Of a DNA stretch of 64,000 bases, positions 16,594 to 27,352 are shown piece after piece (positions within the stretch are counted from its first letter, which is position 1; the number at the start of each line of letters is the position of its first letter). This DNA comes from Subtercola vilae. Lineage in GTDB: Bacteria > Actinomycetota > Actinomycetes > Actinomycetales > Microbacteriaceae. Below the pieces are notes generated by a model. That model was not told where the DNA came from and made no database searches. It saw only the letters and a program-made list of their open reading frames with translations. A program made the translations under genes and the position numbers. The stretch is from contig NZ_QYRT01000015.1 of the NCBI RefSeq assembly GCF_004923255.1, positions 23,666 through 87,665 of the forward strand, in the 5' to 3' direction.

Positions 16594-18828
16594 ATGACGT
16601 CTGAATCCGAGGCCGAGCGCGCTTCATCCACCACCGCCGGGCCCACCGCCACCGGTACCCCGGCGGCTCCGGATGCTCGCCGCGACATTCAGGGGCTGCG
16701 GGCGCTGGCCGTGATCGCCGTCATCGCGAACCATCTTGTGGGGTGGCCGACGGGCGGGTTCGTCGGTGTCGACATCTTCTTCGTCATCTCCGGATTTCTC
16801 ATCACAGGCATCCTCGTTCGCGACCGCAACGGCACTGGCATTCCCACCGAGACCGATACCTCGCATCCCATCGCCCGGTTCTACGCCCGACGTGTCAGAC
16901 GCATCGTTCCTGCCGCAGCGACCGTTCTCATCGCCACCGTCGGCGGAGCCTGGTTCCTGTTCAACCAGACCCGCGCGCTCGAGACCGTGTGGGATGCCGT
17001 TGCCTCGTTCTTCTACACCGCCAACTGGCGGTTCGCCGCCGTGGGCACCGACTATTTTCAGGCCGCGGGCCCCACCTCGCCGCTGCAGCACTTCTGGTCG
17101 TTGTCGGTCGAAGAGCAGTTCTACCTCGTCTGGCCATGGCTGCTGCTGCTTCTCTTCGCACTCGCCCCTGGCCGCGGCCGCGGCCAGGCTCGCACCCGTG
17201 CTCGCTTCGTCGTCGGCAGTGTGATCGCCGCCATTGTGGCCTTCTCGTTCGTGTACGCCGTCTTCGAAACCGCAGCCTCGCCCACAACGGCCTACTTCTC
17301 CACGCTCTCCCGCGCCTGGGAGCTGGCTGCCGGAGCACTGCTGGCACTCACAGCGCCCCAGTTCAGAAAACTCCCCGCAGCCGCACGATTCGTGCTCGGC
17401 TGGCTCGGCCTGCTCGTGCTGCTGGCCTGCATCCTGCTGATGAGCGACACCCTTCCCTTTCCGGGCCCCTGGGCCGCAGCACCCGTCGCGGGCACGCTCC
17501 TCGTTCTGGCTGCCGGCATCGGCGGCCCCCAGGGCCATCTCTTTCTGCTCACCAACCCGCTCAGCCGCTTTGTGGGCAACATCTCGTATTCGCTGTATCT
17601 GTGGCATTTCCCCGTCATCGTGTTCTCGCTGCAACTCGTGCCGGTCGAAACACCGCAGAACCTGGCCCTGGTCGCCGGCATGATCGTGGCGCTCTCGGTA
17701 GTGACCTACTACCTCGTCGAACAGCCCCTGCACCGATCCCCGTGGCTCGAACCACGGGGCACCACTGAGGTTCGACGCGAAGCGTGGCAGGCCTGGCGCG
17801 ATCGGTTCGGCGCGCAATTCATTCTCGCCACCGTCGGTCTCATCGCGATCGTGGTCGTGGTCTTCGCCGGCGTTCAGATGTCGGGCCGGGGTGTGGCACC
17901 GCTGGCCGGAGCATCCGGTGACCCCGGGCTCGCGAGCATCGACCCGAGCGCGCCGGGCATACCCGCCGAGCCCCAGCCCTCGTCGGTCGACCCAGCTGTT
18001 CAGCTGCAGGCCGATCTCTCAGAAGCACTTCAAGCGACCGCCTGGCCGAGCACACTATCGCCCTCGCTCGACGACGTCATGCGAACCACCTCGAATGACA
18101 ACCCCGCGAAGGCCTGTTTCGACATCGGCGCAACACCAGACATCGGGTCGTGCACGTGGGGCGACCCGAACGCGTCGAAGCACCTCTATCTCGTGGGCGA
18201 TTCGACCGCGATGGCCTACGCCCCCGCCTTCAAATCGATTGCCGAAGGCAGCGGCGGCCGCTGGAAGATCACCACTATCGGCTTGTACGGCTGCCGTTTC
18301 ACCGATGCCGCGGTGGCCAACGACGGCGACGGCGTGATGGCCGCCTGCCCGCAACGCAAGAGCGACATCGCCCGCGCCATCGTGGCCGACAACCCCCAGC
18401 TCGTCATCGTGTCGAACGCGTACGCCCTCGGCAAGTCCCCCAACGGCGCCGCCCTCAGCACCTCAGCACTCGTGGCCTCGACCGTCACCGAGACAGCGAA
18501 ATACAACGTACCCGGCAGACTGGTCTACCTCGCACCCCCGCCTCTCGGCGCCGACCTGAACCAGTGCTACTCCCCTCGTTCAAGCCCCCGCGACTGCGCC
18601 ACCGCCGTCGATCCGGCCTTCACCGACTTCGCCGCTGCCACCCAGGCGGCACTCGGCGAGGGCGACCACTTCATCTCGTCGTTGCCCTTCAGCTGCGTGC
18701 CCGCCGGATGCCCCGCCTTCGCCGGAACCCTGCCCACAAAGTACGACGACGTGCACCTCACCACCGCTTATTCGGAGCACATCGCCGCGGCCCTTCAGTG
18801 GCAGCTCACCGCCCTGGGCCTCGGTTAG
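16594..18828 (+). CDS. OafA/YrhL-like acyltransferase with C-terminal SGNH domain
   Basis: A 744-residue membrane acyltransferase. The acyltransferase-3 domain opens with RRDIQGLRALAVIAVIANHL (about residue 29) and has about ten transmembrane segments, with FVISGFLITG as a family motif and NISYSLYLWHFP in a late helix. An extracytoplasmic SGNH domain follows, with GDSTAMAY near residue 535 holding the Ser and DDVHLT near the end holding the Asp/His. Such proteins O-acylate surface polysaccharides or peptidoglycan. An AAAAGGGG ribosome site precedes the ATG. Its end overlaps the end of the convergent rhamnosidase-like gene by 23 bases. Confidence 0.9.
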   Translation: MTSESEAERASSTTAGPTATGTPAAPDARRDIQGLRALAVIAVIANHLVGWPTGGFVGVDIFFVISGFLITGILVRDRNGTGIPTETDTSHPIARFYARRVRRIVPAAATVLIATVGGAWFLFNQTRALETVWDAVASFFYTANWRFAAVGTDYFQAAGPTSPLQHFWSLSVEEQFYLVWPWLLLLLFALAPGRGRGQARTRARFVVGSVIAAIVAFSFVYAVFETAASPTTAYFSTLSRAWELAAGALLALTAPQFRKLPAAARFVLGWLGLLVLLACILLMSDTLPFPGPWAAAPVAGTLLVLAAGIGGPQGHLFLLTNPLSRFVGNISYSLYLWHFPVIVFSLQLVPVETPQNLALVAGMIVALSVVTYYLVEQPLHRSPWLEPRGTTEVRREAWQAWRDRFGAQFILATVGLIAIVVVVFAGVQMSGRGVAPLAGASGDPGLASIDPSAPGIPAEPQPSSVDPAVQLQADLSEALQATAWPSTLSPSLDDVMRTTSNDNPAKACFDIGATPDIGSCTWGDPNASKHLYLVGDSTAMAYAPAFKSIAEGSGGRWKITTIGLYGCRFTDAAVANDGDGVMAACPQRKSDIARAIVADNPQLVIVSNAYALGKSPNGAALSTSALVASTVTETAKYNVPGRLVYLAPPPLGADLNQCYSPRSSPRDCATAVDPAFTDFAAATQAALGEGDHFISSLPFSCVPAGCPAFAGTLPTKYDDVHLTTAYSEHIAAALQWQLTALGLG

Positions 18829-21667
18829 CGTTCGAGCGCATACCCAGGCGGGCGCGCAGTCGCATGCGCAGTAGCACACTGCCGGCCGCGGCGAGGGCGA
18901 AGCCGCCGAGGGCCAAGGGCAGCCCGTCGAACCCGGTGGCAGCCAGGTGGGTGGCCCCCGATCCCGCGATCGTGGATGTGCCAGAACCGGAACCGGCCCC
19001 TGCTCCCGTGCCCGCGCCTACGCTCCCCGAACCGTCACCCGGGTCGGTAGCGCCGCCTCCGGTGCCGCCACCGGGTGCCACCACCACAGCTGCACCCACC
19101 GTGACCACGTGCGTACCCGCGCCCACTGCGTGCAGTGTGACGTAACCGTCGGCTCCGCGCGTGGCGGCGAAGTCGCCCACCGACGCTTCGCCGTTCCACG
19201 CCACCACGCCGTCGACGAACACGTTTGCTGACCTATCGCTCACCGGCACTGCGACATCGCCCGAGGTTCCGGCGGGTGAGGTGACAGTGAGGGCGAACTG
19301 GCCAGCCGGTGCGGTGTTCCAGCTCACGGCCAGAGGCCCGTGGGGCGTCGGAAGCTGGCCCTGGGCCCACGTCACCGAACCCGGGTGCGGCACTACCGTC
19401 CACGTGCTGAACCCGCTACCGGTGGGCGTCGCCCCGAGCAGATCATTCGTGAGGGCCGGTAGAACACCGGTCGACCAGCCGTGAGCCGCCGAGGTGAATC
19501 CGCCCTCGTACATCGACCCGTTCGCACCGATACCTTCCCAATCGGTCACGCCCGGATCCTGGCTCTCCATCCAGCCGTAGAGTCGTTTGATCTCATCGAT
19601 CGCCGAGTCGGCCTGGCCCGACAGAAACCGCGCCTGAATCTCAGGATACGAAGTGAAGGCGTACACCCGCTGCGAGCCATCCGAAACAAGGGTGTCGTTG
19701 TCCATGAACGAGTTTCCATACGGCAGCGTGGTGTTGGCCGAGAGGTAGTCGAGCGCCTGAGTGGCTCTCTGCTGCCCGGCGACTCCCGCCAGAATCGCGA
19801 TGCCGTTGCCGTCTTGAGCGTGTCGAACATCGCCGACGTTCGAGTCGAGGTACGCGGCGGCCGTCGAATCCCACAGGTGGGCGTTGATGGCTGCCGACAC
19901 TGTGGCCGCCCGGTCGGCCCAGGTCTGAGCATCGTCGGCGTGACCGAGCTGCGCGGCGAGTTTGCTGGCATCGGTCAGCGCCTGAACGTAGAGCGCGTTG
20001 TAGTAGGTCACTTCACCGGTTCGACCGAGAAACGCGTAGTCACCGTAACCGCCCGTGCCGTTCAGGCCTTTCGAGAGCAAACCATTGCTGTCGGTGACGG
20101 AGGGGTACCAGGTGTTCAGCACCTTCTGCAGGTTGGGGTAGTACTGCTCGGCGTAAGCGGTGTCGCCGGTGTAGAGCTCGTAGTCCCAACTGCTTGTCAC
20201 CCACCAGAGCGGGTAGTCGAACAGCGGCAGGGAGTAGTTGCTGATCGATGCCGGCGGAATCCAGCCGTCGGCGCGCTGGTGATCGGCGAGGTCGGCGAGC
20301 ACGTTCTTGGCCGCGATGCTCACGTCGTGCGTGAGGTAGGCCGTGCGCCCCGAGACCGCCACGTCGCCGACGTACGGGTCTCGATCGCGCTTCGCCCCGT
20401 CGGTGAGCACGAGTTTGCCATCGAGGCTGGCCGAGTACGAGTTACGCGGGTCGACATCGTCTTTTCTGAATGTGTCAGTGATGAGCTCGTTGGTGTACGA
20501 AGCGTTGTACCAGTAACGGTTGAGGTCTTCGTCTGATGACTGAAACCACCCGGTGTAACTGGCGGCGTTACCGACGAACGCTGTGAAGTCGAGCGAGACT
20601 CCGCTCATGCTCACGGTGCCGGTGTTGGCCGTGTCGGGCGCGTCAGCCGCGAGCGCGTCGAGCGAGATCTTCATGTACCTGAAACCGTGCAGCCCATCGG
20701 CGCACACCTTCGTGCCGTCGGCACAGCCGTGCGCACCCTTCCAGCTGTACGGTGCAGCTGCCACCGCAATCTGGTCTGTACCCGGGGTGATCGTGTCTCC
20801 GTTGTTCGAGCGCGTGAAGTCTGAGGTGTCGGTGAGATACTGCTTCGTCTCAGAGAACGCCAGCCTCAGACCGGGGTGGTTTCCGGATGCCCCGGCGAAG
20901 CTGATCTTCGGGTACCCCACCACGACCTTGCCGAAGTCGACAGTGATGCTGGGAACCACGTCGGCCTCGATCAGGCCGGGATACACCTCAGCGATGCGGG
21001 TGTATTCACCCTTACCTGTGGACTGGTCTTTCGTCACGGTGATACGAACCTGAGTGGTCGTGACGGGTGAGTCGAACGAGACGGCCCGCTGCAGGTCGGT
21101 GCTTCCCGTCACCGCAGCGGCTTGGTGCCAGGCGCTGCCGTCCCACGTGTCGACCGTGTAGTCCTGGGGCACGCCATCGCTGTTCGACAGTAGCGTGATG
21201 CCCGGCACAGTGACGGGCGTCGGCGACGTGATGGTGAGCGAATCGGGATACGCGCCGTACGTGTTGTCGTTCCAGAACGTCGCCGGGTTGCCGTCGAGCG
21301 CGTTGCTGGGTTCGTAACTGCGCGGCAGACCGTTGTCGGTGTTCGCCCCGGCGAACGATGATGCCGTTGCCGACGTGCCAGCCGGCCAGGTGGGCTTGGC
21401 CGGGGCCGGCGTTCGGGTGAGGGTGGCGACGCCCGTGCCCAGAACGCCCTCTGCATTGGTCACGCCCGCAGTGGATGCCGCGACCGCGGTGGGCTTCACG
21501 TCAGACGTATCGGGTCCGACTACGTATTTCTGCCACGAGGGCGCGGGCACAGCAGGCCCAGAGGCGGCGGGAGCTGCAGCCATCGCTGGCACCGCCGCGA
21601 CTGCGCCGAGGGCCAACACGAGTGCTCCGCACGCAGCAGCGCGAGCGAAACCAGGAGGAACCGACAT
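18806..21667 (-). CDS. Secreted, wall-anchored GH78-like alpha-L-rhamnosidase
   Basis: A 953-residue exported enzyme. Domains in order: signal peptide (about 1-31, ending in Ala-rich sequence); discoidin/F5/8C-like carbohydrate-binding module (about 100-230, with NALDGNPATFWND); beta domains; a six-hairpin catalytic domain with DGAKRDRDPYVGD near residue 425 (the acidic motif of this GH78 branch) and AHGWSTG near 735; a C-terminal beta domain; a Gly/Ser-rich linker; sorting signal LAATG (about 908-912), a hydrophobic span and an Arg-rich tail. LAxTG is the class E sortase signal in actinobacteria. It lies directly downstream of the larger rhamnosidase on the same strand, so it probably acts on rhamnose-bearing glycans outside the cell. 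A different exo-glycosidase of the same fold cannot be excluded. Confidence 0.85.
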   Translation of the reverse strand: MSVPPGFARAAACGALVLALGAVAAVPAMAAAPAASGPAVPAPSWQKYVVGPDTSDVKPTAVAASTAGVTNAEGVLGTGVATLTRTPAPAKPTWPAGTSATASSFAGANTDNGLPRSYEPSNALDGNPATFWNDNTYGAYPDSLTITSPTPVTVPGITLLSNSDGVPQDYTVDTWDGSAWHQAAAVTGSTDLQRAVSFDSPVTTTQVRITVTKDQSTGKGEYTRIAEVYPGLIEADVVPSITVDFGKVVVGYPKISFAGASGNHPGLRLAFSETKQYLTDTSDFTRSNNGDTITPGTDQIAVAAAPYSWKGAHGCADGTKVCADGLHGFRYMKISLDALAADAPDTANTGTVSMSGVSLDFTAFVGNAASYTGWFQSSDEDLNRYWYNASYTNELITDTFRKDDVDPRNSYSASLDGKLVLTDGAKRDRDPYVGDVAVSGRTAYLTHDVSIAAKNVLADLADHQRADGWIPPASISNYSLPLFDYPLWWVTSSWDYELYTGDTAYAEQYYPNLQKVLNTWYPSVTDSNGLLSKGLNGTGGYGDYAFLGRTGEVTYYNALYVQALTDASKLAAQLGHADDAQTWADRAATVSAAINAHLWDSTAAAYLDSNVGDVRHAQDGNGIAILAGVAGQQRATQALDYLSANTTLPYGNSFMDNDTLVSDGSQRVYAFTSYPEIQARFLSGQADSAIDEIKRLYGWMESQDPGVTDWEGIGANGSMYEGGFTSAAHGWSTGVLPALTNDLLGATPTGSGFSTWTVVPHPGSVTWAQGQLPTPHGPLAVSWNTAPAGQFALTVTSPAGTSGDVAVPVSDRSANVFVDGVVAWNGEASVGDFAATRGADGYVTLHAVGAGTHVVTVGAAVVVAPGGGTGGGATDPGDGSGSVGAGTGAGAGSGSGTSTIAGSGATHLAATGFDGLPLALGGFALAAAGSVLLRMRLRARLGMRSNANRGPGR

Positions 21668-21705
21668 AGGAGTGCCTTTCGTACGGAACAGAGAGATACA
21701 GAGAG

Positions 21706-24700
21706 TCAGCTGAGCGGAGGCGAGACGGTGTCTGCCCCGTCGTCATGCCCGCGGCCGTCGTGCCCACGGCGACGTCGATGACGTCGCACGACGAGCAATA
21801 CGAGGCCGGCCAGCAGAAGCAGCCCTGCTGAGGTGGCCCACAGCAGCGGTGTTGCGCCGGTGGCGGCGAGCACCTGCGCGGGTACGGTCAGCGATGACCC
21901 TGCTGCTGTTCCCGATGCACCCGAGCCAAGGGCAGGCCCCGTGCCGGGCGTCGCGCCGTTACCCGTGCCGGGGTCAGGAGCGAGCGTTTCGACCACGAAC
22001 ACCAGCTCGTGGGCACCGGCGGCGAAGTCTGCGGGAACAGCCCCGCTGACCGACACCGCACCCATCGCATCCGCCGTGGCCGTACCGAGCACCACAATGT
22101 CAGAGTGCAGCTCGACACGAACCGTCGCCGCCGCCGCAAAGCCACTGGCCTCGGCAATCGCCGTCTGACCGGGAGCGATGATCAGCGTGGGTGCGGCGTC
22201 ACGCGGCGTGAGGGCAAGGGCCGCACTGGTGTTGCCGGCCATGTCGATGGCGCGCACCGAGAGCGTTGACGGCGATGATGTGCTGCCGAGCAGCGCTGTC
22301 AGCGAGTCGACCCACGACACACCACCGTCGGAATACTGAAGATGATCGGCGCCAGAACCGCCGTCTTGCGTGAAGGCGACCACACGGCCCGCCGTGCTGA
22401 GCCAGCCCCACACAGTGGGCGCGGTGGCATCGACCCGCACCACTTCTGACAGAGCGGCACTGACGTTGCCGGCCCTGTCAGTGGCCCGGTAGCGCAACAA
22501 GGTCGAACCTTCGTTCAGCGCCACTGGTGCGGCGTACGGCTGCCAGGCTCCGTCGTCGAGCTGATATTCGACGGTGGCTACTCCACTTCGGGCGTCGTCG
22601 GCCTGCAGAGTGGCCGCTGCGCCAGCGGTGTACCAGCCGTTGGCGCCAGCATGCGATACGTCGAGCACGAGCGAGGGGGCGACGGTGTCTTTCGGCACCG
22701 GCAGGGTCCAGACATCGGCTATCGACGGGTCATGGTCGCCAAGCCCGTTGAATCGAAACGTGATGGTCACCTTTCCGGTCGAGGTGAGCGTGCCGTCATC
22801 CGGAATCAGTGCCTGGTAGGTCACCAGACCGGGGCCAGAATCGGTGCGCGGGTTGAGCCGCTGGGCGACCTGCTGGCCATTGACCAGAATGTCGTAGCTC
22901 TTGATCTGGGCCATGTCGTAGGTCTCAATGGCCCGGAGGAGGAACGGCTGATTCGGCGTGACCTGCATGTCGAATGAGAACGCGGCGCCAACCTTCGTGA
23001 GGCCCGAGTAGCGCCTCGTGAGGCCGGCCTCGACGGTTGTACCGCCATCGCCGGTCGAAGTCGTGTTGTGGGCAGCCTCAGACGTTGCTTCGCCGAGATC
23101 GATGTGGTCGAGCGCACCGGCCGGCGGAGTAGCCAGCAGAACGGTGACCGCTGAGGTCGCTGAAGCAAGCGTGGCACTCCCTGCCACGAACCGTGCCGTG
23201 AGAGTCTGCGCTCCTGCGTTCAGAGACAGCGGTACAGAGACGACCACGCTGGCCTGAGTCGAGGCACCCGGCGCCACAGTGACGAGCCGGGAAGGCAGGG
23301 CAGTGGGCCAGCCTTTCGGCGGGTCGACAACCAGTGTTCCGCTGATCGCAACGTGCGCCGAGTTCGTGAGCGTCGCCGTGATCGTCGCCGTTTCGGGCGA
23401 GTCAGGGTCTGACAGAACGGCAGTGATCGGAGCGATGGCTATCGCCGCAACGACCGACACCAGCTTCGAGACCAGCGTGAAGTGGCGAACCTCACCGCCC
23501 ACCGTCGCGGTGACGGCTGCCGTGACCGTGACATCGCCCGCCGCACTCGAGGCAGGCAGTGCAACCGAGAAGGGCAGGTCGACGCTCGCACCGGGCGCCA
23601 CGCTGGTGGCGCTGACCGCGGGTGGATTCGCCGTGAGACCCGCACCCAGGCTGAGCACAGCAGAGAAGCCCGTTGCCGGGTTCGCCGCGGTGTTCACCAC
23701 GTGCAGCGAGCCGTGAACCGTGTCACCCGGCAGCGCCGTCGCTTCTCCGGGGGCCACCAACGACACCGAGAGGCCGCTGTTCGCCGGGTCGGAGTTGAAG
23801 TTGTAGGTACCAGAACCGACCGTCAGTACCGTCACACCGTTGGTGTCAGACACCACGCTCACACCGGCGATCTGGTCGAGGGGCTTACCGCCCTCGGTGA
23901 CCTCCCAGTGATTCGTGGCGGCGATCTTCACTGTGGCGGTCGTGCTCACGGGAACGGTGACGCCCAGGTCGAGGCCCGTTGCCGTCGTCTTCCAGTCAGA
24001 GACGATGCTGCCGTAGACCGAGTCGAAGGTTCCTTTACCGCTTGTCAGCCCGCCTCCGGGCGTCGGAGCGACCGTGAACGTCTTGTAGCCGGCACTGGTC
24101 GCCGCGATGCCACCGATGTTCGCGTACATCCAGTCGCCGACGGCGCCGTACGCGTAGTGATTGAACGAGTTCATAGAGACGTCGCCGAATGAGCCGTCGG
24201 GCCGCAACGAATCCCAGCGCTCCCACATCGTGGTTGCGCCCGAGGCGACCTCGTAGCCCCACGAGGGGTAGCTCTTCGTGTTCAACAGTTGATACGCCAG
24301 GTCTTGGTGGCCTGTCGCGGTCAGGGCCGGCAGCAGCCAGGGGGTACCGAGGAATCCGGTGGAAAGATGGTTGTCGCGGCTGGCCAGTTTGGCGACGTAC
24401 TTGTCGCCGACCAGTGCGAGCCTGTCGGCAGGAACGAGGTTCATGCCGATGGCCATCGCATACCCGGTCTCACTGTTGCCCGCGACCGTGCCGTCACCGG
24501 CCAGGTACTTGGCACCGAACGCCGCCTTCACCCTGGCGGCCAGGTCGGCGTAGTGCGCTGCGTCGTCGGTCTTGCCGATGGCGGCCGCCATCTGGCTCAT
24601 CAGACCCGAGATGTACGAGTAGTACGCCGTGCCGAGAAGGCCCGAATCAGTCGGGTCATCGAGGTTCAGCCAGTCGGCGTACCCGCCGCTGTTGCGGATG

Positions 24701-27150
24701 AGGCTCGAACCGGTCGAGGTTTCGACGTAATTCATGAACTTCGTCATCATGGCGTAGTTGTCGCGAATCACGGCGGTGTCGCCGTAGGCGTTGTAGAGCG
24801 CGAACGGCACTGTCACGCCCGCATCAGACCAGCCCGTTCCGCCACCGCAGCAGCCTGAACCGGGCGGTGCGGGCGAGACGCCGGGAAGGTTGCCGTCGGC
24901 GCCCTGCGAATCGCTGAGGTCGACCAGCCACTTGCTCAAGAAGGCGAGAGTGTCTTGGTTGTAGCTGGCGGTGGGTGAGAAGACGCTGATGTCGCCCGTC
25001 CAGCCGAGTCTCTCATCGCGCGCCGGCGTGTCGGTCGGAATCGACAGGAAGTTACCGCGCTGGCCCCAGGTGATGTTGCTCTGCAGCTGGTTCAGCATGG
25101 CATCCGACGTGGTCAAGGTGCCGGTGGTGGGCAGATCGGTGCCCCAGACCAGGCCCGTGACCTGATTCACCGTCGGCGGCGTCGTCACTCCGGTGACCTC
25201 GAGGTAACGAAACCCGTGAAACGTGAACGTCGGTGTGTAGTCAGCCGTACCCGTGGTCTTGAAGGTGTAGTAGTCGGTCGCCTTCGCACTTCGCAGGTTC
25301 GCGGTGTACAGCGTCTTGTCGGGGTTCAGCATTTCGCCATACCGGATGGTCGCCGTTCTGTTCGCGGTGCCCGTGAGCTGCACCGCGGCGACGCCCACCA
25401 TGTTCTGGCCCATGTCGTAGATCCAGGTGTTCGGCGCCGACTCAGAGACACTGATCGGAGTGCGCTTCTCGGTCACCCGAACGGGCTGGTCGGACTGCGG
25501 TTCGAGCAGGGCCGTCGCAGCCGCGTCGGCCACACCTACGGGTGCCCACGAGGCGTCGGAATACGACGCGTCTTTCCACCCTGTGGGCACCTTGCGTGCG
25601 TCGAAGGTCTCACCCTCGATGAGGTCGGCCTGCACGAACGGGCCCGCCGCGGTCTTCCAACTCGCGTCAGAATTCACCCAGGTGCTGGTGCCGTCGGAAT
25701 AGTCGATGCGCAGTTCTGCGATCAGAGACGGTGCGGTTCCCCAGTGCCCGGGGCCGAAACTGGCGATGTTGCCGGCGTACCAGCCGTCGCCCAGCTCAGC
25801 GCCGATGGCATTGCTGCCGCTGGCCACCAGAGAGGTCACGTCATAGGTCTGATAGTCGATGCGTTTGGCGTAGTCGGTCCAGCCGGGGGCGAGCTGTTGG
25901 TCGCCGACTTTCTGGCCATTGAGGCTCAGTTCGTACACACCGCGGGCGGCTGCGTAGAGTCGCGCGTTGGTGACCGTCTTGTCGACGGTGAAGCTCTTTC
26001 TCAGCAGCGGCTTCGACTGTTCGGTGAGGTAGAGCGGCTCGACAGGAGCGATGAGTTGCAGTCCGTCATTCGTCACGGTGCCACCCGAGAACGGGTTCTG
26101 GCCGTCGCTGAAATCGGTGTCGAGCAGCACGCCGGCGGTAGGAGAGACGACTTTCACCGAGTGAATGGTGGAATTCTCTTTGCCCTCCTGCGCCACGCTC
26201 TGCCGAAATCCCACATACCCCTGGCTGAGCGAGTTATCGGTGCGAGAGTCGATCACAACACCATCGAGACTGCTGGTGATCACGTTGCCCGCGAAGGTGA
26301 CAGCGAACGAATGGCTGCCGGTGCGAAGCTGATCGGCCGAGATGAAGGCCGAGATGTCTTTGTTCTCCAGCAGCTGGAAACCACCGTTGATCTTGACGTG
26401 GGGGCGCAGTCGGGGGGTGCCGTCGGCAACGCTCAGCTGCCACATGTACGAATTGTTGCTGTCTTTCTCGCGGGCATAGAGCCCCATCACGAGGTTGTCC
26501 ATCGTGAAGTTCACGGTGACGGTGTAGTCGCTCCACTGCTGCAATTGCACCGCTGGGTCTGGGCCGCCCACCCATTCGCCCTTCCACGCATCCGAACCGG
26601 CCAGGGCCGTCTCGAACCAGGCCGGCGCACTCCAGTCAGACGCGCTCTGGTCGCTGCCCCACGCCCGAACCTGCCAGAAGTACCGCGTCTCTGCAGCGAG
26701 GGGAGCCCCGGCATAGGTGACGTTCAGTTGGTCGGCAGCGACCACCTTGCCGCTCGCCCAGACGTCAGCGCTCGGCAATGCCGATTCGCTCGATGCCACC
26801 CGCACCTCGTAGGCGATCTGCGATACCGCCCGGCCGGTCGAGCTGTCTTTCCAGCTGAACGTGGGAGCCTCTGTGCTGGTGCCGAGCGGGTCTGTCAGCC
26901 CATTCGTGCGGAGCTCCCCGGTCGTCAGCGCGTTTATTTCGAGGGCCGAAGCTGCCCGTGCGGTTCCCACGCTTGAGGGGGTCTCGGTCGATGCTGCGGC
27001 CGTGAGGCCCCCCGACGCGAGACTGCCGAGCAGCAGCACGAAGGCCACGGCGACAGCGATCCATTGCTTCACCACGGTGCGGATTGCCGAAGCTTCGCCA
27101 CCGGTTCGACGGTGGGTGAGCGAGCGAAAGTACTGCGAAAAAAGGAACAA
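21706..27150 (-). CDS. Giant secreted, wall-anchored GH78 alpha-L-rhamnosidase
   Basis: A 1814-residue multidomain hydrolase. Signal peptide near residues 25-53; fibronectin-like and rhamnosidase N-terminal domains; catalytic six-hairpin domain with DTPARDERLGWTGD near residue 708 and TTMWERWD near 976, the two acidic motifs of GH78; an alpha-galactosidase NEW3-like domain; a module resembling NPCBM (near 1370-1500); Ig-like repeats; then LAATG (about 1761-1765), a hydrophobic span and an Arg-rich tail for class E sortase anchoring. The frame opens at a TTG; a GTG at 27075 just before the signal peptide is an alternative start. It removes terminal rhamnose extracellularly and faces the rhamnose-type importer across a shared operator region. 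Confidence 0.92.
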   Translation of the reverse strand: MFLFSQYFRSLTHRRTGGEASAIRTVVKQWIAVAVAFVLLLGSLASGGLTAAASTETPSSVGTARAASALEINALTTGELRTNGLTDPLGTSTEAPTFSWKDSSTGRAVSQIAYEVRVASSESALPSADVWASGKVVAADQLNVTYAGAPLAAETRYFWQVRAWGSDQSASDWSAPAWFETALAGSDAWKGEWVGGPDPAVQLQQWSDYTVTVNFTMDNLVMGLYAREKDSNNSYMWQLSVADGTPRLRPHVKINGGFQLLENKDISAFISADQLRTGSHSFAVTFAGNVITSSLDGVVIDSRTDNSLSQGYVGFRQSVAQEGKENSTIHSVKVVSPTAGVLLDTDFSDGQNPFSGGTVTNDGLQLIAPVEPLYLTEQSKPLLRKSFTVDKTVTNARLYAAARGVYELSLNGQKVGDQQLAPGWTDYAKRIDYQTYDVTSLVASGSNAIGAELGDGWYAGNIASFGPGHWGTAPSLIAELRIDYSDGTSTWVNSDASWKTAAGPFVQADLIEGETFDARKVPTGWKDASYSDASWAPVGVADAAATALLEPQSDQPVRVTEKRTPISVSESAPNTWIYDMGQNMVGVAAVQLTGTANRTATIRYGEMLNPDKTLYTANLRSAKATDYYTFKTTGTADYTPTFTFHGFRYLEVTGVTTPPTVNQVTGLVWGTDLPTTGTLTTSDAMLNQLQSNITWGQRGNFLSIPTDTPARDERLGWTGDISVFSPTASYNQDTLAFLSKWLVDLSDSQGADGNLPGVSPAPPGSGCCGGGTGWSDAGVTVPFALYNAYGDTAVIRDNYAMMTKFMNYVETSTGSSLIRNSGGYADWLNLDDPTDSGLLGTAYYSYISGLMSQMAAAIGKTDDAAHYADLAARVKAAFGAKYLAGDGTVAGNSETGYAMAIGMNLVPADRLALVGDKYVAKLASRDNHLSTGFLGTPWLLPALTATGHQDLAYQLLNTKSYPSWGYEVASGATTMWERWDSLRPDGSFGDVSMNSFNHYAYGAVGDWMYANIGGIAATSAGYKTFTVAPTPGGGLTSGKGTFDSVYGSIVSDWKTTATGLDLGVTVPVSTTATVKIAATNHWEVTEGGKPLDQIAGVSVVSDTNGVTVLTVGSGTYNFNSDPANSGLSVSLVAPGEATALPGDTVHGSLHVVNTAANPATGFSAVLSLGAGLTANPPAVSATSVAPGASVDLPFSVALPASSAAGDVTVTAAVTATVGGEVRHFTLVSKLVSVVAAIAIAPITAVLSDPDSPETATITATLTNSAHVAISGTLVVDPPKGWPTALPSRLVTVAPGASTQASVVVSVPLSLNAGAQTLTARFVAGSATLASATSAVTVLLATPPAGALDHIDLGEATSEAAHNTTSTGDGGTTVEAGLTRRYSGLTKVGAAFSFDMQVTPNQPFLLRAIETYDMAQIKSYDILVNGQQVAQRLNPRTDSGPGLVTYQALIPDDGTLTSTGKVTITFRFNGLGDHDPSIADVWTLPVPKDTVAPSLVLDVSHAGANGWYTAGAAATLQADDARSGVATVEYQLDDGAWQPYAAPVALNEGSTLLRYRATDRAGNVSAALSEVVRVDATAPTVWGWLSTAGRVVAFTQDGGSGADHLQYSDGGVSWVDSLTALLGSTSSPSTLSVRAIDMAGNTSAALALTPRDAAPTLIIAPGQTAIAEASGFAAAATVRVELHSDIVVLGTATADAMGAVSVSGAVPADFAAGAHELVFVVETLAPDPGTGNGATPGTGPALGSGASGTAAGSSLTVPAQVLAATGATPLLWATSAGLLLLAGLVLLVVRRHRRRRGHDGRGHDDGADTVSPPLS

Positions 27151-27229
27151 GACGACATCGTCTCCCTGGCTCGGCGCTGAGGTGAAGACGCACCATTCAG
27201 TGCGTTGATTGCATTTCAGACGTCAATCC

Positions 27230-27241
27230 TGAATCGATTCA
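27230..27241. promoter_or_regulatory. LacI-type operator candidate 1
   Basis: TGAATCGATTCA is a perfect 12-base palindrome with a central CG, the shape expected for LacI-family repressors. It lies about 80 bases upstream of the start of the large rhamnosidase gene. A close copy stands at 27398. Confidence 0.65.
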
Positions 27242-27352
27242 TATGCAATACCGGGTCAACCTACAGCAGATTCAATGGCCCCCACAAGGGTCACAGTCCG
27301 TTTGCGTCGACCACGGAGGGCGCGCAACGTCGTAATTGTGACCTGATCTGTG

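Noticed and set aside
25216..26976. Long open frame (586 codons) on the plus strand
   Set aside because: It is antisense to the GH78 rhamnosidase gene, has Arg/Gly/Val-rich low-information sequence and no family motif; it follows from high GC.
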